Assembly: GCA_900491605.1 (NCBI GenBank)
Contig: UESW01003832.1
Location: forward strand, 1,075,055-1,139,054
Source: Calamus simplicifolius
Lineage: Eukaryota; Streptophyta; Magnoliopsida; Arecales; Arecaceae
Direction of reading: 5' to 3'
Length of the DNA: 64,000 nucleotides
Numbering within the stretch: position 1 is the first letter of the stretch; each line of letters begins with the position of its first letter. The notes beneath the pieces were generated by a model. It was not told the DNA's origin, searched no databases, and was given only the letters and a program-made list of their open reading frames with translations. This document shows, piece after piece, positions 12,064-23,587 of the stretch. The position numbers were made by a program, and so were the translations under genes.

Positions 12064-13237
12064 TAGGGGTGTAACTGAGTCGAGACAACTCGCGAATAGC
12101 CCAAAATCGACTCGAAAAATACTTGAAATCGACTCGCTGCTTATCGAGTCGAGCTCGAGCTCGAGCTACTTGAGTAAATTATCAAGCCGAGTTTGAGTAT
12201 TAAAATACTCTGCTAGAAAGGCTCACGAGCTTTATCGAGCTTATGCAATTTGACTTTTTTATCCTTGTAATTATAATAAGGTTTAAATTATGAAACAAAC
12301 TGCGGTTCATCTCAACCTCTTACGTAATTTTACTTTTTTATCCATGTAATTATAATAAGGTTTAAATTAGGAAACGAGCCGTCGTTCGTCTCAACCTCTT
12401 AGCGATTCAAAATAGGGAAAATGAACAGTCGTTCGTCTTAGTTTTCCCATCGTTCATGATAGACCGATGGTTCATCTCAGCCTCTCAAGCTCTCAGCAGC
12501 GATTCAGCGCAGGCCCTAGGAGAAAATTAGGGAAAACGAAACCGTCTGTCTCTCATCCCTAACTCCCTATGAACATCGAGAGGATATGGCTCATCTCTAA
12601 GCGGTAACTGCCTAACTAGTAAGCCCTATCTCTATTAAGCCCTATCTCCATTAAAGATAATGATTATCTTTGGAGCTTTGGCTCAAAAATTTAGTGTGAA
12701 CTGTGAAGGTTGCGGACTTGCGGTTGATTGAAGGTTGGAAGGAGCCTTCTTCGTTGAAGCCAAATTCACCCTCGGATTTAATCTGATATAACCCACGGTA
12801 AGACCTTGGAAATTAATCTATATTCTCTCTGATAATTTACCTTGATTTTTTTTGGCAATCTTTGTTCAGAAAATAGACTGTCATCCGTCGGTTAGATTTT
12901 CTTCCCTCCAGTGGCAAATACGACAAGGACACAAGGTAATAGACCTCTAAAATTCCTAAATCCCTCCTTTGCTTCTTCTTGAATTAAAGAATCATTTAGG
13001 AAGGATTAGAGTTGAGCTTTGTTGGGAATAGGTTGCTTAAAAATTATTTTTAAATTTTTATACAGAAATTCGAGTCGAGTCGAGCTCGAGTACATCGAGT
13101 ATTTCATCGAGCTCGAGCTCAAGCTCGAAATAAAAAACTCGATCAAGCTCGAGTCGAGTTTGAGCTTTAAATTTTAGAGTCGAGTCGAGCTCGAGCTTGG
13201 CACTGTATCGACTCGACTCGGCTCGATTACACCCCTA
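12064..13237. mobile_element. Non-autonomous hAT element, 1174 bp, inserted in the satellite with 8-bp target duplication
   Basis: Ends are TAGGGGTGTAA and TTACACCCCTA, perfect 11-bp inverted repeats. The flanks are GTTGAAGA at 12056-12063 and 13238-13245, and the joined flank restores the satellite phrase CTAGTTGAAGACG. Both subterminal regions are packed with TCGAG/GAGCTC motifs in inverted arrangement. Inside, a 75-bp direct repeat lies at about 12240-12400. A region with plausible intron borders follows (exon end 12797, exon 12870-12935). No transposase domain is present. Confidence 0.92.
12798..12935 (+). other. Possible intron and small exon inside the hAT element
   Basis: GTAAGA at 12798 and TTTGTTCAG ending at 12869 form a plausible intron. 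The next 66 bases end at ACAAG before GTAATAG, another donor-like site, and contain GTGGCAAATACG, which would be a start region if GTG were ATG. This could be a leftover first intron and exon of the parental hAT transposase gene or a captured host fragment. It is inference only. Confidence 0.3.
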
Positions 13238-15255
13238 GTTGAAGACGTTTAGGTAGGGCCCTACAACATCCTAGAAAAATGTTATGACATCCCAATTCTC
13301 ATATTACAATACCGTAGTTATAAAATAATGACACCTTAGCTGAAGACATTCGGGCATGGTCTTACGACATCTCAGAAAAAACTGTTACGACACACCCCAG
13401 TTCTCATATTATGATACCATAATTGTAAAATTACAACACCCTATCTGAAAATGTTAAGGCAGGGCCTTACGACATCCAAAAAAATGTTATGATACCCCAG
13501 TTCTCATATTACGATACCGTAGTTATAAAATTATGATACCATAGTTGAAAACGTTAAGGCAGGGCCTTACGACATCCCAGAAAAAATATTACGACACTTT
13601 AGTTCTCCTATTATGACACCCTAGTTGAAGACGTTAAACGTGGGACCTTATGATATCCTAGAAAAAAAATTGTTATGGCACTCTAGTTCTCATATTACAA
13701 CACTATAATTATAAAATTACAACACCCTATCTAAAGATGTTAAGGCAGAGTCTTACGACATTCCAGAAAAATGTTATGACACCCTAGTTATCATATTATG
13801 ACACTGTAGTTATAAAATAATGATACCCTAGTTGAAGACATTAAGGCAGAGCCTTACAACATCGCAGAAAAAATGTTATGACACCCTAGTTCTCATATTA
13901 TGGCACCATAATTATAAAATTACGATACCCTAGCTGAAGACGTTAAGGCAGGGCCTTACGACATCTTATAAAAAATGTTACGATACTCCAGTTCTCATAT
14001 TATGAACTCTAACTTAAGATGCAGGACCATACAACATCCCAGAAAAAAATTGTTACAATACCCTAGTTCTCATATTACGACATTGTAGTTGTAAAATTAT
14101 GACACCCTAGCTGAAGATGTTAAGGTAGAGCCTTATGACATCTTAGAAAAATGTTATGACACCCAAGTTCTTATATTATGATACCATAGTTATAAAATTA
14201 CGACACCCTAGCTGAAGACATTAAGGCAGGGCCTTATGATATCGTAAAAAAAATATTATGATACCCTAGTTCTCATGTTACGACACCATAGTTGTAAAAT
14301 AATGATACCCTAGCTGAAGACATTTAGGCAGGGTCTTACAATATCGTAGAAAAAAACTGTTATGACACCTCAGTTCTCATATTACGACACCGTAGTTGTA
14401 AAATTACGACACCCTAGCTGAAGATATTAAGGCAAAACCTTATGACATCTTAGAAAAAATGTTACAACACCCCAGTTCTCATATTACAGCACCATAATTG
14501 TAAAATTATGATACCCTAGCCGAAGACATTAAGGCAGGGCCATATGACATCCTAGAAAAAATATGATGATACCTCAGTTCTCATGTTACAACACCCTAGT
14601 TCTCATATTACGATGCCATAGCTAAAGATGTTAAACACAGGACCTTATGACATCCCAAAAAAATTTATTATGATACTCCAGTTCTCATATTACGACACTG
14701 TAGTGTAAAATTCCGACACCCTAGCTAAAGATGTTAAGACAGGGCCTTACGACATCCCATAAAAAAATGTTACGATACCCCAGTTCTTATATTATGACAT
14801 CGTAGTTATAAAATTACGATACGCTAGCTGAAGACGTTCAGGCAGGGCCTTGTGACATCCCAGAAAAAATGTTGCGATACCCCAGTTCTCATATTACGAC
14901 ACCCTAGTTGAAGATGTTAAACGCATGACCTTACGATGTCCTAGAAAAAAACTATTACGATACCCCAGTTCTCATATTACGATACCTAGTTATAAAATTA
15001 CGATACCCTACCTGAAGACGTTAAGCCAGGGCCTTACGACATCCTAGAAAAAATGTTACGACACCCTAGTTTCCATATTACGACATTATTGTTGTAAAAT
15101 TATAACGGCCATTCAGAAAATGTTAAAATTTTAATATTAGATTTAAAGAAATTTACGATACCCCAGTTATAATATTAGGACACCCATTATATATGACATC
15201 CCGTTGCAAACTTAAGACATCCTATTGAAAACTTACGACAATCATTCAAAATACA

Positions 15256-15479
15256 TTAAGGCAAGGTATTACAACAAGATTTTGATATCCCTATAAAGCA
15301 CATGATATCCATTGAAGAATTTAGCATTTGAGAACAAAATGTGATAAGAAAATTATATTTATTTCATTGTTGTATGAAAAAATTACATCAATAAAAAATT
15401 ATATCAATTTTGAAGCACCATCTGTATGAAAAGATTACATCAATTTTGAAGTACTATCTATCTTTTAATTGAGGCATTC
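15256..15479. other. Spacer between satellite A1 and the ULP1-like gene
   Basis: AT-rich sequence with two TGTATGAAAARATTACATCAAT copies near 15373 and 15422. It corresponds to 27361-27538 in MULE B and probably holds the 3' UTR of the minus-strand gene. Confidence 0.45.
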
Positions 15480-17345
15480 TCTTAATAATCATGCTGCTAA
15501 TTATCGCCGGTATCAGTTATATCATCTTTCATAAAATCTATCTTTATATCAGGATTGTCTCAACGAGCAAGGAATTCCATGTACTTTAGACAGTAGAGGC
15601 CGCAATCCAGTGATCCGGAAGGTTGAGATGGGCAATCTGAAATTTCTTTCATCGACCAGATCATCACCTCTGAATTATCACAGTATATATGGAACATTGG
15701 GCCAAGAATGTTTTGTCATTTCTTTGCAAGGACTTTGTGCCTGGAACTGCATTTTAATGAGTTTAGGTGCATCGATACCTTTCTTTCCATGTCAACCGCA
15801 ACTAGGTATCAGTGCAAATTATCTGAGTTGACGATGGAGAAAAGAAATCAAAACTAAAACTTTTTTTCATCACTAACTCCATCAAATATCATACTCCCAA
15901 TCGTTCCAGCAAGTTCATAAAATGATGAAAAAATTAGACACATACCAGATGTCATAACAGGTGCAATGATGCACTTATGATATCAATCTAGATGCTCTAC
16001 CCAGATCTTCTTCTAAAACTCTTGCCCGACATCAATAATCTGGCAAAGCAATATAAATCGATTAATAAAAAATAACATGATGTCATACAATTTTGAAATC
16101 AATATCAAAAAAGTTACACTCTAATACTTACATAGTTGATTATCATATCTTTGTTAAGAATATTGTTAAGACTTTTTCTTGCAATGCTATCACCTAATTG
16201 ATTGGTGTACACGATCTCCTCACTAAAATAGGTAAGAATAAAAGATTATATATTTTGGAAGATAAAATAGCATACAAAATAGAAAAAAAATATCACTTAT
16301 GTGCTGATGTTTTCACTCAAAAAGTTATTTATCAAATTTTGTCTTCTTCGATTCTTATATTGGCCTTTATTATGCCCATTGTCTTCGATGATTTTATGGG
16401 ACAGCCTGTCTCATAAGAATCCTTTCTGAACTTGGAAGCCTTACGCAGCATGGGCTATTTTTTAACCCTCTTAATAAGTAAAGGGATGTCATACATTTCT
16501 ATGTCCCCCTCATCGTCCTTAGGCGCAGGGGTGACGATTTTTTTCTCAGAAGGCGCAAGGGTGACAATTTTTTCCTCAGTCCTAGGCTCCTCTTGGCCCT
16601 CCAAAGAATGCCCCTCTTCCCTCTTCTCTTCTTCTTTATTTGCATTCCTAGGCTCTTCTTGGCCCTTCAAAGAATGCTCCTCCTTCTTCTCCTCTTCTTT
16701 ATTTGCATTGCTCTCCTTTTTGTGTAATGAATTGAGGAGGTCTTCAGCTATGGTAAGCCTGTGTGTAACATCTTCGAGTTGATTCTTCAGACACCCCAGT
16801 CCATTCCTTAACTCGGCATAGCTTGCACAACTTTCTATTGGTTCTAGGGATGCTACTATCTCTGAAGTGAGAAGCCACCGCTCTTTTGCCATTGGTACAG
16901 TAGCTCTCTTCAACTACAAGCCAAGATCATAAACAAATTAATTTAAAACTAATAATAATAAATTAATTTTTAAAATATTTAAGGTATAATGAATTATCTT
17001 AGCAAGTCGTGGGGCTGCATGTTGGTAAACTAAATAGACTGTAACTTCAATTGGCTGTTATACCACTTTAACAACCTGAACAGTTTATTAGGATATGTTG
17101 AGGCTCTTATTGGGGTATGCTCGAAGAACCATGCCTGTATATAATAATTTTGTGCTATGAAAATATAAAATATTTTAAAAAAAGATAATTATGATACTCT
17201 TTCTGCATATGAATAATCCTTACCATTAGCGTAGTTGAGCATCCGAACAGGGTTGGCTGCCTCCTAACCTTGTCTCCTCTCTTTGACTGGACTGGCTCTT
17301 CGAATCGCAAGCAAGCAGTGACCTCTGGGAGACCCAGAACTATAA
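15480..17345 (-). pseudogene. ULP1-like cysteine protease gene of MULE A, broken
   Basis: By comparison with MULE B, exons can be placed at about 17345-17224, 17134-17003, 16913-16132 and 16039-15480. The 16913-16455 stretch is a charged middle region with EEEKKEEH-like repeats. The last exon holds the C48 (ULP1) peptidase region. The catalytic His is in NLH near 15815, followed at once by a TGA. LNSL has Asn where the family usually has Asp. A second stop breaks the frame. The Gln (codon 15625-15623) and nucleophile Cys (codon 15604-15602) lie in QPSGSLDCGLYC. The donor after the second listed exon reads CT instead of GT. The N-terminal domain seen in B is largely missing. ULP1 proteases remove SUMO-type modifiers; this copy is inactive. 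Confidence 0.75.
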
Positions 17346-17639
17346 AAAAATAATAGAAGGAACTCTAGGGTTCATAAGTTATTTATCCTACCTTTAAAGG
17401 AAGATGAAACAACATCAGCGCACCTTCTGTGTGAAAAGATGGTAGAAGCGGCGAGATCATGATCACGAATCCGTAACCATACCCTCTCGCCGTCTCACAT
17501 CCCATACCATCCCATCCAAGTGCAGCCCATGTTTTCTGAATAGGTGTGACATAGGTGTCTAATTAGGCTATTGTTGTTGTATAATTAGGGTTATGTAAAT
17601 TTTTTTGACCTATTTTAGATAAATTACAGTGATATCATA

Positions 17640-20290
17640 ATTTTATACTTAGGGTGTCGTAATAATACGACTAGGGCATCGTAATTTTATTCGACAAGCC
17701 TTACAAGGTGTCTTAAGGGTGTCATAAGTTTGTAACTAGGGCATCTTAAAAATAAACCTGGGATGTCGTAAAGCTTTTCCTCAGCGTACATTTTCTGCAC
17801 GAGTATCGTAAGTTTGTAACTAGGGTATCTTACTAGTAAAACTAGGGTGTCATAGTTTTTTTTTGGCTGATTTTCTTCTAGGATGTCGTAAAACTTTTTC
17901 TGAGCATGTGTTTTCTGCACGGATGTCGTAAGTTTGTAACTAGAGTGTCTTACTAGTAAAACTGAGGCATCGTAGTATTTTTCAGGTAGATTTTCTCTTG
18001 AAATATCATAAAGCTTTTTCCCAGCATGCATTTTCTATACGGGTATCGTAAGTTTGTAACTAAGGTATCTTACTAGTAAAACTAGGGTATCATACTTTTT
18101 TTTGTTCGATTTTTTCTGAGATGTCGTAAAGCTTTTTCCAATGTACATTTTCTGCATGGGTATCTTAAGTTTGTAACTAGGGTATCTTACTAGTAAAACT
18201 GGGGTATCATAGTTTTTTTTGGCCAATTTTTTCTAGGATGTCATAAAGCTTTTTTTCAGCACGTGTTTTCTGTACGGGTGTCGTAAGTTTGTAACTAGGG
18301 TATCTTACTAGTAAAACTGGGGTCTCGTAGTTTTTTTTGGCCAATTTTCTCTTGGGATGTCGTAAAGCTTTTTCCCAGTGTGTGTTTTCTATAATGGTAT
18401 TATAAGTTTGTAACTACGGTGTCTTAATAGTAAAACTGATGTATCATATCTTTTTTTTGACCGAATTTCTCTTGAGATATCGTAAAGCTTTTCCTAGAAT
18501 GCATTTTCTGCACGAGTATCATAAGTTTATAGCTAGGGTGTCTTACTAGTAAAACTGGGGTATCGTAGTTTTTTTGGCCAATTTTCTCCTAGGACGTTGT
18601 AAAGCTTTTTCCCAGTGTACATTTTCTGCATGGATGTCATAAGTTTATAACTAGAGTGTCTTAATAGTAAAACTAGGGTGTCGTAGCTTTTTTTTAATCA
18701 ATTTTCTTTTGGGATGTCATAAAGCCTTTCCCCAGCATGCATTTTTTGCATGGGTGTCGCAAGTTTATAACTAGGATATCTTAATAGTAAAACTAGGGAA
18801 TTGTAGCTTTTTTTGGCCAATTTCCTTCTGCAATGTCGTAAAGCTTTTCCTAGCATGCGTTTTTTGCACAGGTGTCATAAGTTTGTAACTATGGTGTCTT
18901 AATAGTAAAATTAGGGTGTCGTAGCTTTTTTTTAGCTGATTGTCTCTTAGAATGTCGTAAAGCTTTTTCCATCGTGCATTTTCTGCACGGGTGTGGTAAG
19001 TTTGTAACTAGGATGTCTTACTAGTAAAACTAGGGTATTGTAATTTTTTTGGCCGATTTTCTCCTGGGATGTCGTAAAGCTTTTCCCTAGCGTGCATTTT
19101 CTGCATAGGTATCGTAAGTTCGTAATTAGGGTGTTTTAATGGTAAAATTGGAGTGTCGTAGCTTTTTTTGATCGAATTTCTTCTGGGATATCATAAAGCT
19201 TTTTGCGTTTTCTGCAAGAGTGTCGAAAGTTTGTAACTAGGGTGCTTAATAGTAAAATCGGAGTGTCGTAGCTTTTTTTGGCCGATTTTCTTTTGGAATA
19301 TCGTAAAGCTTTTTTCAGTGTACATTTTCTGCATGGGTGTCGTAGCATTTTTCGGCCAATTTTCTCTTAGGATGTCGTAAGGCTTTTCCCACCATGCATT
19401 TTCTACATAGGTGTCATAAGTTCTAATTAGGGTGTCTTAATAGTAAAACTGAGGTGTCATAGTTTTTTTTCATCCGAATTTTTCCTGGGATGTCATAAGC
19501 TTTTCCTCAGTATGCATTTTCTGCACGGGTGCCATAAGTTTGTAACTAGAATGTCTTAATAGTAAAACTGGGGTATCGTAGCTTTTTTTTGTTCGATTTT
19601 CTTTTGGGATATCGTAAAGCTTTTCCTCATCATGCATTTTCAGCAAGGGTATCGTAAGTTTGTAACTAAGTATCTTAATAGTAAAACTAGGGTCATAGCT
19701 TTTTTTTGATTGATTTTCTCCTAAGATGTCGTAAAGCATGCATTTTCTGCACGGGTATCGTAAGTTTGTAACTAGGGTGTCTTAATAGTAAAACTAGAGT
19801 GTCATAGCTTTTTTTCGGTCGATTTTTTCCTGAGATATCGTAAAGCTTTTCCCACAGTGCGTTTTCTATATAGGTGTCGTAAGTTTATAACTATGGTGTC
19901 TTACTAGTAAAACGATCAATTTCCTTCTAGGATATCATAAGCTTTCTCTCAATGTATGTTTTTTGTATGGGTGTCGTAAGTTTGTAATTAGAGCTTTTTA
20001 AACGTAAACTTGGGGTGTCATAATTTTTTTTGATCAATTTTCTTTTGGGATGTTGTAAGCATTTTCTCAGCATGTGTTTTCTGCAAGGGTGTCGTAAGTT
20101 TGTAACTAGGGTGTTTTAAAAGTAAACCTAAGGTGTCATAATTTTTTTCAGCTAATTTCCTCCTGGGATATCTTAAAGCTTTTTCTCAGTGTACGTTTTC
20201 TAGAAGGGTGTCATAGGTTCGTAATTAGGGCGTCTTAAACTTAAACCTGAGGTATCGTAAGGGTGTCCTTTGTATAAAGAAGTAGAAGAA
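17640..20290 (-). repeat. Satellite array A2 (about 118-bp monomer, roughly 22 copies)
   Basis: Read on the minus strand, each unit has TACGACACCCCAGTTTTAC, TAAGACACCCTAGTTACAAAC, TACGACACCCGTGCAGAAAATG with CACGCTGGGAAAAAGC, and TACGACATCCCAGGAGAAAAT followed by CGGCC and an A-run. The sub-repeat heads match array A1 but the array runs in the opposite orientation and the tails differ, so A2 is a separately amplified form. Short open frames within it are repeat translations. Confidence 0.95.
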
Positions 20291-20399
20291 ATGATACCCA
20301 TACTAAAAAGAAACGACACCCGCATGCCTTTGAAAGAAGAAGAAGAAGAGCTGAGTTGTCCTTTTCAAAAAAAATTTGAAGGGCAAAAATTTTTTTGCC

Positions 20400-20573
20400 A
20401 TGCGTGCTGCAGAAGCGTTATTAATGCATGTCACGCTTAAAACATGACATCGTATCCCTACAATCCTATTCAGTCACATTAGGCAATATAGGATCCATGT
20501 GGACCAATAAGGAGAGATGGTGCAATCCACATAGGATTTACTGCACCAGAGGTAATGTACAAAGACTTTTCCT
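20400..20573 (-). repeat. Right terminal inverted repeat of MULE A
   Basis: The last bases GTACAAAGACTTTTCCT equal the reverse complement of the left end of MULE B. The similarity extends inward through GGACCAATAAGGAGAG and the TTACTGCACC segment. The left partner is not found. A 9-bp target duplication therefore cannot be tested. Confidence 0.75.
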
Positions 20574-21408
20574 TGGCTACATATATAGGTGATTTTCATT
20601 ACACTGGCTACAGACTTGGATTTATAGTTGAGCTAAGATCCAAATTTGCGATTATAATTAGAAAGATGAATGATGACCCACAAAATATTATTTGTTTAAT
20701 TCATCGTTCATTGCATTTTTTTAATTAAAATATTGATTACAAAATTTAGGACATTTATAATTCCTAAATAATTTTAATTAAAATATTTTAAAATAAAGAA
20801 TTTATTTATGTATGTATATGTCTCTTGCTGAGTGGATACTTATAGAAAGAAAGAATCGAAGTGGTTGAGGTTTCTGGTGCTTATTTTATATATACGTAGG
20901 GATAATAAATTAAATATAATAATAACAACTATAATTTCCAATCAGCATTTCAAGCCTTATCTTAATTTTTCTCAAATAAGACTACTTTAGAGCCTAAAAT
21001 TTTTAACAAATTTAAATAATAAAAATTAAATAAAGGACCCCCTCGCACCACTCGTCTATCTACCGCACAGCGCAGGGATTTAACATCATTTTCTTTACTA
21101 ATCTCAAAGCCATTGATGATGCCAGGATTATATATATGCCTTCCATTTATCGAAAGTAGAAATATGCATGAGAAGAACATTATAAATACTTTTTTTTTTC
21201 ACCTCTCTTGCTCTCTCTCTCTCTCTCTCTCTCTCTAACAAAATTCTAAATATTCCAAGAGATTAAATAGGTGCCTACAAATTCCTTCCTTAGCATCAAC
21301 AAGAAAGATACGAAAACTAGAGGTAAATATTAGCTCATATATTGCTTATGCCGCATGGATTCTTTTCACAGCTTTTTGATTCTTTTATGCAATATGCTAA
21401 GAAATTTA
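20574..21408. other. Spacer between the two MULEs
   Basis: No gene is recognised. It is AT-rich and includes a (CT)13 tract at 21211-21236. Short open frames give no recognisable protein. Confidence 0.5.
21211..21236. repeat. (CT)13 microsatellite
   Basis: Thirteen uninterrupted CT units preceded by CTCTCTTG. Confidence 0.9.
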
Positions 21409-21771
21409 GGCTCTATTTAGTTTGTGATTCGGAATATTTTTTTTAAAAATATGGATTGTATCTAAAAATTTAAGTTATATTATGTAATTTTTTGTATTCG
21501 AAATATATTTGGTTGGTATTTTAAAATTATTTTTAAATTTAAAACGATAAAAAGCTAAAATCGGCAAGTTTTGAGCATCTTAAAAAAAGAAAGAATAAAA
21601 ATTTGGATAACATCTAAGATGAATTCAAAAAAATAATATTTTAATATTTTTAAATTCATTTAAAATTTTAAAATTATTATTAAAAATATTTTTAAAATAA
21701 TTCGATCAAATACGTTATTCATGCTGAGTTAAATTTTTTATTTTTAACTCAAAACGGCTACCAAATGGGCC
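21409..21771. mobile_element. Tourist-like (PIF/Harbinger) MITE, 363 bp
   Basis: Ends read GGCTCTATTTAG and CAAATGGGCC, imperfect inverted repeats of the GGGCCYRTTTGG type common to plant Tourist-like MITEs. TTA flanks both sides (21406-21408 and 21772-21774), the 3-bp duplication typical of PIF/Harbinger. The interior is very AT-rich and non-coding. Confidence is moderate because the inverted repeat is imperfect and short. Confidence 0.6.
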
Positions 21772-21790
21772 TTACTGATCTTTGCTTAAT

Positions 21791-22335
21791 AGGAAAAGTC
21801 TTTGTACACCGCCCTCGGTGCAGCAAGTCCTACGTAGGCTGCACCGCCTCTCCTGATTGGTCCACGTGAATCCTACATAGCTGATGACGCGGAAGGGTAT
21901 GGCTCTGCTACGATGTTACGTTCTGATCGTGATGGCCATTAAAAGCGCTTCGCCTTTATTTTAAAATTACTGTGCAGACAAAAATGCCCTTTCCCTCCAG
22001 CCTACTTCTACCGCCATTTTTTCTTGGATTACATCTGTGCAAGAAAAACTCTTTCTTCCCCATCGCTCTGGCTTTCGAATGCAAGGAATCAGTCCAAGGT
22101 TTGAGCAAGATCCTGAGCCCTCGCTCTGAGAGTCCGGTCGGAAGAAAATATTTCAGCTTCGAGCTGGAATACGTAGCCACTGAAGTCTTTGTACAAAAAC
22201 TTATGGAGAAAATATCATCCGCATCAGTAAATAAAAAGTTTTCACTTTTTTGTAAAGCTCCTTTATTACACAACCAACTGAAGTTAATGCATTAGGAAAC
22301 CATTTAATGCGTAAGTAACTTCCTTAGACCAAAAC
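21791..22335 (+). repeat. Left terminal inverted repeat of MULE B
   Basis: It pairs with 33366-33900. Shared landmarks are GACAAAAATGCCCTTTCC, CAAGGTTTGAGCAAGATCC, GAAGAAAATATTTCAGCTTC and TTAATGCATTAGGAAACC. The terminal motif GTCTTTGTAC recurs inside the repeat near 22186. Open frames on both strands here have no recognisable product. Confidence 0.9.
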
Positions 22336-23430
22336 GGTTATGACATTCCGGGAGTCATAACTGTTAGAGTTTAGTGTTTTGTAGAATATCATATTGTATA
22401 ACTTATGAACTGGGGTGTCGTCATAGTGTTTCAGCGGCCTATATTTCTCGTTATTTCCTTTCCATATAGCTCTAGTTACAAACCTACAACACCCGTGCTT
22501 CGGGGTTTCGTCATAAAAGCTACGACACCCCAGATTTACTATTAAGACACCGTAGTTACAAGCCTACGACACTCGTGCTCCAAACAAATGCTGGAGAAAA
22601 GCCTCGCAACATTGCAGGAGAAAATCGGCCGAAAATCAGTGACGACACCCCAGGAAAAAAGTCGGGAGTATTGTGACACCCAAGTTAAAGTAATAAGACA
22701 CCTCTGTTAAACAAATACGACACCCCAGTTATGCTCGGTCGAAAATCCTTCGCGATACCGCAGTTCAAACATCACGATACCCTAGCGACAACGCTACGAC
22801 ACCATGCTTATAATCTTACGACACCCAAAGAGGAATTTGGCCAAAAATCATTCGTGACACCGTCTTTGAAACGTTACGACACCCTAGCGGCAACGCTACG
22901 ACACCCATGCTTATAACCTTCGCGATCTTCGTTTGTTGCTTTTCGGGATGTCGTAGTTTGTTCTCTAGGGTATCTTGAACTGCTAAAGGGTGTGTCGTGC
23001 TTATAACTAATGCTGGAGAGAAGGCCCGCGACACCCCAAGAGGAATTCGCCCGAAAATCTTCGTGACACCCAAGTTGAAACGTTACGACACCTTAGCAAC
23101 AACGCTACGACACCCGTAATTATAACCTTCGCGATCTTCGTTTGTTGCTTTCCGGTGTGTCTTTAACTGCTAAAGGTGTCGTTATTTTTTATATGGGGTT
23201 GTCGTAAGTTGTTTCATGGGGTGTCGTTAGTTCCTGCCTGAACATTTTCAGCTACGGTATTGTAATATGTGAACCTTGGTGTCGTTAGACCCTTCGTCAA
23301 TGTGTTATGAATGGGTGTCGTAATTTTACAGCTTTGGTGTCATTTTTTGTAAACTGGGGTGTTGCGACTTCTGAATTCGGCTGTTGTAAGTTCATATCTT
23401 TAACTATTAATGGGTGTCGTGTTTTTTATC
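22336..23430. repeat. Satellite array B1, mixed orientation
   Basis: Degenerate units carry TACGACACCC on the plus strand up to about 22920. From about 22940 onward reversed units (GGTGTCGT) appear and dominate after 23130. Segments such as GAGGAATTYGSCCGAAAATC and GACACCCATGCTTATAAC match the reverse complement of the right-hand part of array B3, so this array extends the inverted ends inward. Confidence 0.85.
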
Positions 23431-23587
23431 AGGAAGACGAACAAAGAGCCATTATTCAGATCATAGATGGCATGTATTCCTGGTATGAGGTTCAATCATA
23501 ATCGTGTTATCGTATTTTTCAATTATATTGACAGCTAAATCTATGGATATCATTGTTCATGACTGTGTGCCAATATTTCCATAGATG

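Larger units (their letters stand above)
10350..15255 (+). repeat. Satellite array A1 (about 104-bp monomer, several dozen copies)
   Basis: The monomer has four sub-repeats, each starting TTACGACAYCC: one followed by CCAGTTCTCATA, one by GTAGTTGTAAAA, one by TAGCTGAAGACGTTAAGGC and one by CAGAAAAAATG. The first, second and fourth are about 22 bp and the third about 36 bp. Many units differ by CG to TG or CA changes. The array is interrupted by a hAT element at 12064-13237. Units lose regularity after about 15100. No coding content. Confidence 0.95.
6640..20573. mobile_element. MULE A: Mutator-like element with FAR1-type transposase, satellites and ULP1-like gene
   Basis: Order: 190-bp repeats (6640-7740), FAR1/MULE transposase remnant on + (7850-10303), satellite array (10350-15255), ULP1-like gene on - (about 17345-15480), second satellite array (17640-20290) and a right terminal segment ending GTACAAAGACTTTTCCT at 20573. 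MULE B (21791-33900) has the same order and related sequence throughout. The right terminus of A matches the reverse complement of the left terminus of B over about 120 bases. The left terminus of A is missing or unrecognisable, so the start at 6640 is only where related sequence begins. Both genes are ruined and two hAT elements have inserted into it, so A is an old copy. Confidence 0.8.

Noticed and set aside
10350..20290. Regular short repeats resembling a CRISPR array
   Set aside because: Units are degenerate, have no unique spacers of constant length, and lie in a plant transposon without cas genes. They are satellites.
21956..22295. Overlapping open frames of over 100 codons on both strands in the left terminal repeat
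   Set aside because: The same DNA in the right terminal repeat does not keep the frame, and no domain is visible.
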